A stretch of 64,000 nucleotides of DNA from assembly GCF_009176725.1 (NCBI RefSeq), contig NZ_AP020337.1:1736001-1800000 (forward strand), given 5' to 3'. Shown here one piece after another: positions 16,725 to 23,757 of the stretch. The notes under the pieces are model-generated. The model had not been told where the DNA came from and did not search any database. It worked only from the letters and a program-made list of their open reading frames with translations. This stretch comes from Pseudomonas sp. KUIN-1. GTDB taxonomy: Bacteria > Pseudomonadota > Gammaproteobacteria > Pseudomonadales > Pseudomonadaceae. Both the position numbers and the translations under genes were made by a program. Every line of letters begins with the position of its first letter. The stretch's first letter is position 1.

Positions 16725-17468
16725 TCAGACCATGCCCATATTAATGGCTTTGTACACGGCCTGTTTGGCAGTGCGCACTTCGAGTTTGCTGGAAACGTTG
16801 GACATGTGAAATTTCACGGTGCGTTCCGAAATGGAAAATATCTCGGCGATTTCGCTGTAGGCCTTGCCCATGGCTACCCATTTCAGCACGCCTATTTCGC
16901 GGCTGGATAATTTGCATCGGGTGGGCTGCGGGAAGAGTTCGTGGGGCGCCTGTGTCTTGGTCAAACGGTCATGAAAGCGGATGAGGCTCATCTGGATATC
17001 AGCGGCCTTGTCGCGGATTCGCTGATCGAAGTCAGTCTGTTGCCTGGCATTGCAAAGACTCAGAGCGGCAAAAAGCCCGCTTGCATCGTGCAGGGTGAAA
17101 GTGGCCCCGGAGGACAGCTGGTATTTGGCCGAGCGCTTCAGGAAGTCATCGGTCTCGACGCCCTGAATGGCATGCCGGGCCTCTCTCCAGAAAAATGGCG
17201 TAATGCTATGCCAGGCATGTTTGATGATGGGATCGATAAGGTGATAGTTGGAGGCAATATACGACTTCAGCCAGGAATCAGGATAGTTGGACAGGATGAC
17301 CGGTTTGACAGTGCGTGTCTTTGGGCTGGAAAAGTAGGCATAGGTGAAATCGCCAATACGATGCAGATCGTTTTCGAAGTCTTCAATCAATTGACGCAGC
17401 GGAGCAGGGGCTGCGTTGATCTTGAGGGGCGGGCAGTCAAGTTGGGTGTGCACGGTACGAACCTCCAT
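16725..17468 (-). CDS. ahlR: AHL-responsive LuxR-family regulator AhlR, 247 aa
   Basis: The cytoplasmic receptor for the AhlI signal. The N-terminal autoinducer-binding domain has the invariant Trp/Tyr/Asp/Pro set in YPDSWLKSYI and YHLIDPIIKHA, with W and G in the later part. The C-terminal LuxR helix-turn-helix is LSSREIGVLKWVAMGK followed by ISERTVKFHMSNV. It converges with ahlI (one base apart). Its promoter lies in a 287-base divergent gap shared with the E1-like gene. Confidence 0.96.
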   Translation of the reverse strand: MEVRTVHTQLDCPPLKINAAPAPLRQLIEDFENDLHRIGDFTYAYFSSPKTRTVKPVILSNYPDSWLKSYIASNYHLIDPIIKHAWHSITPFFWREARHAIQGVETDDFLKRSAKYQLSSGATFTLHDASGLFAALSLCNARQQTDFDQRIRDKAADIQMSLIRFHDRLTKTQAPHELFPQPTRCKLSSREIGVLKWVAMGKAYSEIAEIFSISERTVKFHMSNVSSKLEVRTAKQAVYKAINMGMV

Positions 17469-17685
17469 GTAATACCTTGTCTATTGTTTGTTTGCGGCCT
17501 GGCCGTCTTCATTATCCTCATTTGTATTTTCCGCAGTACATGAAAACATGGACTGCGTGTGTCTTTTGTCTTTGAACAAGGGCTTAGCCGTTGAAAATAA
17601 TACGCTCATCGACCTGCCGAGTTGCGAGCGCACGCATGTTCGGGGACTGGCCATCGCGCTGCGATGAGGCGTGTCAGTGATTTTT

Positions 17686-17702
17686 ATTGCGATTGCAATC
17701 AT
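17686..17702. promoter_or_regulatory. Palindromic operator candidate, copy 1 (MarR-type)
   Basis: ATTGCGATTGCAATCAT contains the perfect palindrome GATTGCAATC (17691-17700). It sits about 55 bases before the E1-like gene start at 17756 and shares a 15-base core, with one change, with the palindrome at 19383-19398 next to the marR-type gene. A common regulator is inferred. Confidence 0.55.
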
Positions 17703-17755
17703 ATTCTTGGTTCCATCAAGGTGCAAGGATGCTTGTCCGACAGCAAGGAGTAGTG

Positions 17756-18859
17756 ATGAACAGCGCAAACAGTCATTCGTTGGCACCCCAGACCCGGTTC
17801 GCGGCGTTGGCCTGCATGGACAAGATTCAGGCGGTCACGGGGCTTGCGCTGCGTGGGTGTTGTTCACCCCTGTTCGCGATGGCCGATATCGTCGAGCGTC
17901 TGACCAGAGATCCGTCCACCTCGCGGCGGATATCGGTGGTACGGGCCAGCAAACACATGTCACGCGGACAGGAAGGCATGCTCGCCAGCGCCTGGCCGCT
18001 GAGATTTGCTGCGCAGGCTGGCGCGGTGGAGTTGCCGCTGATTTACATGATCAGCAGCGAAACCTCCGCCGAGTTGAGCGCGCTCGCATCGGAGTCGTTC
18101 CAGCGGGGCATCTTCTGCAACGATATCGAGACGCTGCCGTCACGCTGGCCCAAGGGTGCCCATCCCTGGTTACCGCTGTGGCTGCTGTCGAACCGCAAAT
18201 GCCAGCCGTTTGACCCTGCGGATGCTGCCGAAGCGCGGGCGATCACACTGCACGCCCTGCACAGTCTGTATGTCGAAGGCCGGAGCGGCTTCTATTACAT
18301 GGCCTTGCACGACGAGTCCAATGAGGAAGTCAGTGAACTGAGCGATGCTCAGGCTGTGGCGGCCGTACAGGGCATGTACCGGATTGGCGACGCCGTTTGC
18401 GGTCATGAAGGCCGTCGCGTACGCCTTCTGGGGGCGGGTCTGGCGCTGCGCTCGGTACGCCAGGCTGCCCGCCTGCTCCGTGAACACTGGGACGTCGATT
18501 GCGAAATCTGGAGCTGCCCCAGCTATACCCGAGTGGCCCGCGATGCCGCAGCCGCACGACGCTGGAATCGTTTCCATTCTGCACAACCCGCACGATCCTG
18601 GCACCTGCGCGATTGCCTGGGCGAGGGGCAGGACGCGGTGGTAGCCGTCACCGGCTACCCGCAGGCCGTGGTTGAACAGCTGCGTGAGCATGTCCCGGGG
18701 CGGTTCGTCGGGCTGGGTGCCGATTCCGCGGCCCCGCAGGGTACGCCTGCAACCCGTCCGGAGTGGATCGTCGTACAGGCCCTGACTGCGCTTGCGGAAG
18801 GCGGGCAACTGGGCTACGAGCCGCTGAAACTCGCCTTGCGACGCTATCAGCTGGTCTGA
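17756..18859 (+). CDS. Pyruvate dehydrogenase E1-like protein lacking the ThDP-binding half, 367 aa
   Basis: The sequence aligns by eye with the second half of AceE. G-F-Y-Y-M-A-L-H-D-E-S-N-E matches the I-Y-Y-Y-I-T-L-L-N-E-N segment of the neighbouring E1, GMYRI matches GMYPL, CEIWSCPSYTRVARD matches SEIWSVTSLTELRRE, and the closing RYQL matches RYKI. The GDG...NCN thiamine-diphosphate motif found in the N-terminal half of E1 is absent and no upstream frame supplies it. The start at 17756 has AAGGAG five bases upstream; an open frame extends 23 codons further without a better site. It could be a regulatory or partner subunit, or a degenerate paralogue still under selection. It converges with the marR-type gene. 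Confidence 0.75.
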   Translation: MNSANSHSLAPQTRFAALACMDKIQAVTGLALRGCCSPLFAMADIVERLTRDPSTSRRISVVRASKHMSRGQEGMLASAWPLRFAAQAGAVELPLIYMISSETSAELSALASESFQRGIFCNDIETLPSRWPKGAHPWLPLWLLSNRKCQPFDPADAAEARAITLHALHSLYVEGRSGFYYMALHDESNEEVSELSDAQAVAAVQGMYRIGDAVCGHEGRRVRLLGAGLALRSVRQAARLLREHWDVDCEIWSCPSYTRVARDAAAARRWNRFHSAQPARSWHLRDCLGEGQDAVVAVTGYPQAVVEQLREHVPGRFVGLGADSAAPQGTPATRPEWIVVQALTALAEGGQLGYEPLKLALRRYQLV

Positions 18860-18861
18860 TG

Positions 18862-19314
18862 TCAGCCTTTTCCACCGCTTTGCCGGGCGGCCAGTGCGGC
18901 ACGCTCCAGCGCGTCGGCGAACACGCGGCGCTGCTGGTCGTCGAATTGCGTCAGAAACAGCTCGTCGACTGCCGTTTCGTAAACCTGCCACATCTGTTTG
19001 CGCAGGGTCCGGCCCTTGTCGGTGATCGCTGCCACGGCGCCTCGTCCATCGCTGTCGGACCTGTGGCGCGCCACCAGCCCTTCGCTTTCAAGCCGGTCGA
19101 CCAGGCGAGTCAGGTTGTAGCGTTCAATGGCCATGACGTCGGCCAGCTCATGCATGCGGCGCATGCCTTGCGGGCCGCTTTCAATGCCCCAGAGCGCGTC
19201 ATACCACGCATAGGCAGGCAGCCCGGCCGCCGCCAGACGTCGTTCGATTTCGCGAATCAGACAGCGGTGTGCCCTGACGAATCTGAACCACGTATCCGGT
19301 TCGGCTGACGACAT
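18862..19314 (-). CDS. MarR-family transcriptional regulator, 150 aa
   Basis: A winged-helix dimer regulator. The recognition region MHELADVMAIERYNLTRLVDRL is followed by EGLVAR and the beta-wing DSDGRGAVAAIT, then a C-terminal dimerisation helix pair. It lies between the half-E1 (converging, 2-base gap) and the full E1 (diverging, 144-base gap), and a perfect 16-bp palindrome lies in the divergent gap. Autoregulation and control of both E1-type genes is inferred. Ligand unknown. Confidence 0.9.
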   Translation of the reverse strand: MSSAEPDTWFRFVRAHRCLIREIERRLAAAGLPAYAWYDALWGIESGPQGMRRMHELADVMAIERYNLTRLVDRLESEGLVARHRSDSDGRGAVAAITDKGRTLRKQMWQVYETAVDELFLTQFDDQQRRVFADALERAALAARQSGGKG

Positions 19315-19382
19315 GATTCACCTTTGTCTGAAATTCTTGAGGGTTGCAATAGTAACCGAGCGCGGGATAAATTCCGGTATTT

Positions 19383-19398
19383 GATTGCAATTGCAATC
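19383..19398. promoter_or_regulatory. Perfect 16-bp palindrome, candidate MarR operator (copy 2)
   Basis: GATTGCAATTGCAATC is fully self-complementary. It lies between the divergent marR-type and aceE-type starts. A half-site TTGCAAT occurs nearby at 19344-19350, and the related operator candidate lies at 17686-17702. Confidence 0.65.
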
Positions 19399-19458
19399 AG
19401 ATTTTTCAAGGCAGACGCCTGTCCGGCGTCCACTGCCGCATCACAGTAGGAGACGACG

Positions 19459-22128
19459 ATGGCACAGCAACCCCGGTTTCTTGACGAGGATCCGCAAGAA
19501 ACCCGCGAATGGCTCGAATCGATTGAGTCGGTACTCAACACTGAAGGGCGCCCGCGCGCGCACTATCTGATCGATCAGTTGCTGGACTTCGACGTCGCCC
19601 AACATGGCGATTTCTACGGTCGGGTCACCACGCCTTACGTCAACACCATCCCCAGTGACCGCCAGCAGCCTTATCCGGGCGACCTTCAGGTTGAAAAACG
19701 TATCAACGCGTTCATCCGCTGGAACGCCCTGGTGATGGTGCTGCGTGCCGGCAAGCATTCCGGCGTGGGCGGCCATATCGCTTCCTACGCATCTGCTGCC
19801 GTGCTTTACGACGTCGGGTTCGACCACTTCTTCCGGGGGCGTACCGAGCAGTTTGCCGGTGACCTCGTCTATATTCAGGGTCATTCTTCGCCGGGCATTT
19901 ACGGCAGGGCGTATCTGGAAGGTCGTCTGAGCGAAGAGCAACTGGACAACTTCCGTCGCGAAACCGATCGTGACGGCATTTCTTCCTATCCGCACCCGCG
20001 CCTGATGCCGGACTTCTGGCAGTTCCCCACCGTCTCCATGGGGCTGGGGCCCATCACTGCGGCGTATCAGGCACGCTTCATGCGCTACCTGGAGAATCGC
20101 GGACTCAAGGAGCATCAAGGACGCAAGGTCTGGGCGTTCCTGGGCGATGGCGAGATGGATCAGCCTGAGTCACAGGCAGCCATTGCTCTGGCCGGGCGCG
20201 AGAAACTCGACAACATCATTTTCGTCGTCAACTGCAACCTGCAACGCCTTGACGGACCGGTACGCGGCAACAGCAAGGTCATTCAGGAGTTCGAAAGTCT
20301 GTATCGCGCCGCAGGCTGGAACGTGATCAAGGTCATCTGGGGCGGCGGTTGGGATGCGCTGCTCGAGAGGGACAAGAGCGGGCTGCTGCGTCAGCGCATG
20401 ATGGAATGCGTGGATGGCGAGTACCAGAACTACAAATCCCAGAATGGCGCCTACGTTCGCGAGCATTTCTTCGGCAAGTACCCGGAGCTGCTGGAACTGG
20501 TCAGCGACATGAGCGATGACGACATCTGGAAGCTCTCGCGTGGCGGCCACGATCCGGAAAAAGTCTACAACGCCTATGCTGCCGCGATGCGCCACAAGGG
20601 TGGGCCGACCGTGATCCTGGCCAAGACCGTCAAAGGTTTCGGCATGGGCGAGGCGGGTGAGGGGCAGAACATCAACCACCAGTTGAAGAAGCTTGGGGCA
20701 GAGGCGATCAAGGCCTTCCGCGACCGCTTCTCGCTGGACATCACCGATGACCAGCTGGGCGACATGCCGTACCTGAAACCGGCCGAGGGCAGTACCGAAG
20801 CGCTGTACCTCAAGGCCCGCCGGGCTCAACTGGGCGGTTACATTCCGGCCCGTTTCAGTGACGCTGCCACCCTGCAGATTCCGCCGCTCTCGGTGCTGGA
20901 TACCCAGCTCAAGAACACCGGCGATCGCGGCATATCCACGACCATGGCCTTTGTGCGCATCCTCTCGACGCTGCTCAAGGATCCGAACATCGGCAAACTG
21001 ATCGTGCCGATCGTGCCGGATGAGTCACGAACCTTCGGTATGGAAAATCTGTTCCGTCAGATCGGTATTCATTCCCACGTCGGTCAGTTGTACACGCCGC
21101 AGGATGCAGGGCAACTGAGCTACTACAAGGAGAGCACCGACGGGCAGATCATGCAGGAAGGGCTGAATGAGTCAGGTGCGATTTCTTCCTGGATCGCGGC
21201 CAGTACTTCCTACGCCAACCACGGTGTGATGACCGTGCCGTTTTATATCTTCTACTCGATGTTCGGCTTCCAGCGGGTGGGCGATCTTGCCTGGGCCGCG
21301 GGAGACGCCAGGGCGCGGGGTTTTCTGCTGGGCGCCACGTCAGGCCGAACCACGCTGATGGGCGAGGGGCTGCAGCATGACGACGGGCACAGCCATGTCA
21401 TGTCGTCGACGATACCGTGCTGCGTGTCTTACGACCCGACGTTTGCCTTCGAGCTGGCGGTGATCATTCAGGACGGCATGCGTCGTATGTTTGCCGAAAA
21501 TGAGGATATCTATTACTACATCACCTTGCTCAACGAGAACTACCCGCACCCGGATCTGCCCGAAGGCGCAGAAGCCGGCATTCTCAAGGGGATGTACCCG
21601 TTGCAGGCCAGTGCATCGATCAATACCGGCAAGCACGTGCAGTTGATGGGCTGCGGGTCGATCCTGCTGGAAGTCATCGCGGCCGCCAGCTTGCTCGAAG
21701 ACGACTTTGGCGTGAGCAGCGAAATCTGGAGTGTTACCAGCCTGACCGAACTGCGTCGTGAAGGTCAGGATGCCGAACGCTGGAACCTGCTGAATCCCGA
21801 GCAGGAGCCGCGTCTGAGCTACGTGGAAAGCTGTCTGGCAGACAGGGAAGGGCCGGTGATTGTGGCGACCGATTACATGAAAATCTTCGCCGACCAGATC
21901 CGTCCCTTTGTACCCATGCGCCGTTTCGTGGCACTGGGCACTGACGGTTTTGGCCAGTCCGATACGCGTGAGTCGCTGCGCCACTTCTTCGAAGTGGACC
22001 GTTACTTCGTGGCGGTGGCTGCACTCAAGGCGCTGGCCGATGACGGCAAGGTCGAGCGCAAGGTGGTGGCGCAGGCCATAGAACGTTACAAGATCGACCC
22101 AGGCAAGCAGAACCCTGTGCTGGTCTGA
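19459..22128 (+). CDS. aceE: Pyruvate dehydrogenase E1 component, homodimeric type (AceE family; possible MdeB-like), 889 aa
   Basis: A thiamine-diphosphate 2-oxoacid dehydrogenase E1. The ThDP motif starts at GDGEMDQPE (229-237) and closes with the NCN near 258. H-S-S-P-G-I-Y-G-R-A and GGHIASYAS are the active-site and cofactor segments, and GLQHDDGHS is the second-half His/Asp loop. Full length for homodimeric E1. No E2 or E3 gene is adjacent, whereas housekeeping aceE is usually followed by aceF, so this is probably a second, inducible E1 that borrows E2/E3. P. putida MdeB (2-oxobutyrate dehydrogenase E1) is a precedent for such a paralogue. Probably controlled by the MarR protein upstream. 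Confidence 0.85.
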   Translation: MAQQPRFLDEDPQETREWLESIESVLNTEGRPRAHYLIDQLLDFDVAQHGDFYGRVTTPYVNTIPSDRQQPYPGDLQVEKRINAFIRWNALVMVLRAGKHSGVGGHIASYASAAVLYDVGFDHFFRGRTEQFAGDLVYIQGHSSPGIYGRAYLEGRLSEEQLDNFRRETDRDGISSYPHPRLMPDFWQFPTVSMGLGPITAAYQARFMRYLENRGLKEHQGRKVWAFLGDGEMDQPESQAAIALAGREKLDNIIFVVNCNLQRLDGPVRGNSKVIQEFESLYRAAGWNVIKVIWGGGWDALLERDKSGLLRQRMMECVDGEYQNYKSQNGAYVREHFFGKYPELLELVSDMSDDDIWKLSRGGHDPEKVYNAYAAAMRHKGGPTVILAKTVKGFGMGEAGEGQNINHQLKKLGAEAIKAFRDRFSLDITDDQLGDMPYLKPAEGSTEALYLKARRAQLGGYIPARFSDAATLQIPPLSVLDTQLKNTGDRGISTTMAFVRILSTLLKDPNIGKLIVPIVPDESRTFGMENLFRQIGIHSHVGQLYTPQDAGQLSYYKESTDGQIMQEGLNESGAISSWIAASTSYANHGVMTVPFYIFYSMFGFQRVGDLAWAAGDARARGFLLGATSGRTTLMGEGLQHDDGHSHVMSSTIPCCVSYDPTFAFELAVIIQDGMRRMFAENEDIYYYITLLNENYPHPDLPEGAEAGILKGMYPLQASASINTGKHVQLMGCGSILLEVIAAASLLEDDFGVSSEIWSVTSLTELRREGQDAERWNLLNPEQEPRLSYVESCLADREGPVIVATDYMKIFADQIRPFVPMRRFVALGTDGFGQSDTRESLRHFFEVDRYFVAVAALKALADDGKVERKVVAQAIERYKIDPGKQNPVLV

Positions 22129-22150
22129 GTCGCGCTCGTATCTGCTCTGA

Positions 22151-22179
22151 CACCAGCAAAGCGGTCCGCCTTGCTGGTG
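22151..22179. terminator. Strong hairpin between convergent aceE-type and pirin genes
   Basis: CACCAGCAAAGCGG (22151-22164) and CCGCCTTGCTGGTG (22166-22179) form a 14-bp stem with one G-U type mismatch around a single base. It sits between two converging stop codons. No T-run follows, so its terminator role is likely but not certain. Confidence 0.45.
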
Positions 22180-22225
22180 AAGGGGCCGCTACAGACGAAG
22201 GGAAGTCTGACGGTCCGAACCGGGT

Positions 22226-23080
22226 TCACGCCGTCAGACGATCTTCCCGGAAGTCACGAATCGCCTGCTCGATCTCTTCCTTGGTGTTCATCACGAAGGG
22301 GCCGTATTGCACGATCGGCTCACGCAAGGGCTTGCCTGCAATCAGTAACAGCCGTGCACCCGCGGTGCTGCTGATCTGTACGGCACCGCTGTCGGACAGC
22401 CTTGCCATATGGCGTTTGCCGATCGGCTGGGCGCTGCCTTCCAGCTCGACACTGCCTTCATAGACGTACAGCAACACAAGGTGCCCGTCGGGTACGTGCG
22501 GGCTGATACGACTGCCGGCAGGCATATCAAAGTCAAAGTACAGAGGCTCGGTATCCGGGCGCTGTACTGCCCCGGCCTGTTGAACCTGACCATCGTCGAA
22601 ATGCCCTGCCAATACCACCACCTGCACACCGGCCTGAGTGGTGATACTCGGAACGTTTTCCGGCTGGATGTCCTGATAGCTGGCGTCGCTCAGCTTGTTC
22701 TTGCCCGGTAGGTTCAGCCAGAGCTGAAAGCCGCGCATGGTGCCTTCTTCCTGTTCGGGCATTTCGCTGTGAATGATCCCGCGTGCTGCGGTCATCCACT
22801 GCACACCGCCGCTCTGCAGAAGGCCGACATTGCCCATATGGTCTTCATGACGCATACGGCCTTCAAGCATATAGGTCACCGTTTCGAAGCCACGGTGCGG
22901 GTGAGGTGGAAAGCCGGCGATGTAGTCATCCGGCTTGTCCGATCCGAACTCGTCCAGCATCAGAAACGGGTCGAACTGCTCCACACCACGCCCGCCGAAG
23001 ACGCGCGTCAGTTTGACGCCCGCGCCATCGGACGCTGGCTGACCCGTTTGAATGGACAGGACTTTACGAAATTGAGTCAT
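22226..23080 (-). CDS. Pirin family protein, 284 aa
   Basis: A bicupin metalloprotein. The N-terminal cupin has the pirin metal-binding pattern PPHPHRGFETVTY with later H residues in MRHEDHMGN and RGIIHSEMPE. A second cupin follows, and the C-terminal KPLREPIVQYGPFVMNT is the standard pirin end. Pirins act as quercetinases or as redox-sensing partners of other proteins; in Pseudomonas-like bacteria one has been reported to bind pyruvate dehydrogenase E1, which is notable next to an E1 gene. The start at 23080 (MTQFRKVLS) was chosen over an implausible 61-codon extension. Converges with aceE. Confidence 0.9.
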   Translation of the reverse strand: MTQFRKVLSIQTGQPASDGAGVKLTRVFGGRGVEQFDPFLMLDEFGSDKPDDYIAGFPPHPHRGFETVTYMLEGRMRHEDHMGNVGLLQSGGVQWMTAARGIIHSEMPEQEEGTMRGFQLWLNLPGKNKLSDASYQDIQPENVPSITTQAGVQVVVLAGHFDDGQVQQAGAVQRPDTEPLYFDFDMPAGSRISPHVPDGHLVLLYVYEGSVELEGSAQPIGKRHMARLSDSGAVQISSTAGARLLLIAGKPLREPIVQYGPFVMNTKEEIEQAIRDFREDRLTA

Positions 23081-23270
23081 GGGAGAGGGAGCACTCCTTA
23101 TCAGATGATACGAAGTGTCATGGTATGCCTGTCTATTCGATAAATTGATTCGAATGCCGGGACTTAATGATCGTATTGATCGATGTGTTGCGCGGTGTGG
23201 CGTATTGGCGCGGGGTGACAGGCAACCTGCCCGGAATGACCTCCGGAGCAGGCTTGAAGCCAAAGGATGC

Positions 23271-23681
23271 TCAGTGCTTGCTGCCCTGCGTCGACATGCT
23301 CAGCAGCTGTTTCTCCTGATTCCAGTCAAACGGTTCTTCGTTCTGCTCGGCGTCGTAGCGGCGCTCTTCCAGCGCCTGATACAGCTCGATTTCATCATCC
23401 GGCATGAAATGCAGGCAGTCACCGGCGAAGAACCACAGCAGGTCGCGCGGCACCAAGTGCGCGATTTGCGGGTAGCGCTGGATGACCTGGCAGAGGATGT
23501 CCTGACCCAGGTACTGGCTTTCGATGGGGTCCTGCGGCAGCAGCTCGACCAGTTCGTCGAAACGCTCCATGAACAGCGCGTGGCTTTCTTCCGGAACCTG
23601 CTCGGCCTCGCCCAGCGCGACCAGAATGCTGCGCAGGTGTGCCAGCAGGCCAAGTTGGTGATCGAGAGTGGCGTCGGCCAT
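23271..23681 (-). CDS. Conserved Pseudomonas protein of unknown function (PA2817 type), 136 aa
   Basis: A small acidic, probably soluble helical protein with no recognisable catalytic motif. The most distinctive segments are QDILCQVIQRYP, VPRDLLWFFAGDCLHFMPDDEI and the C-terminal E-E-P-F-D-W-N-Q-E-K. It lies 76 bases after fadE, separated by a terminator hairpin, and has its own start with a good family-like N-terminus. I recall it as conserved next to fadE in Pseudomonas; function unknown. Confidence 0.75.
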   Translation of the reverse strand: MADATLDHQLGLLAHLRSILVALGEAEQVPEESHALFMERFDELVELLPQDPIESQYLGQDILCQVIQRYPQIAHLVPRDLLWFFAGDCLHFMPDDEIELYQALEERRYDAEQNEEPFDWNQEKQLLSMSTQGSKH

Positions 23682-23699
23682 TGGGTAATCCTCAAATGC

Positions 23700-23736
23700 A
23701 AAAACAGGCGCGAGAGTATAAAGCTCTACGCGCCTG
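23700..23736 (-). terminator. Rho-independent terminator after fadE
   Basis: On the minus strand CAGGCGCG and CTCT/AGAG arms (23736-23724 with 23716-23705, one bulge) form a stem followed by TTTTTGC. It sits directly downstream of the fadE stop. Confidence 0.7.
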
Positions 23737-23757
23737 CTGTGTGGTGCGACCTGACTA

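Noticed and set aside
17481-17786. 101-codon minus-strand frame in the ahlR/E1-like gap
   Set aside because: It overlaps the start of the E1-like gene and both candidate promoters, has no known motif, and its composition is unlike a structured protein.
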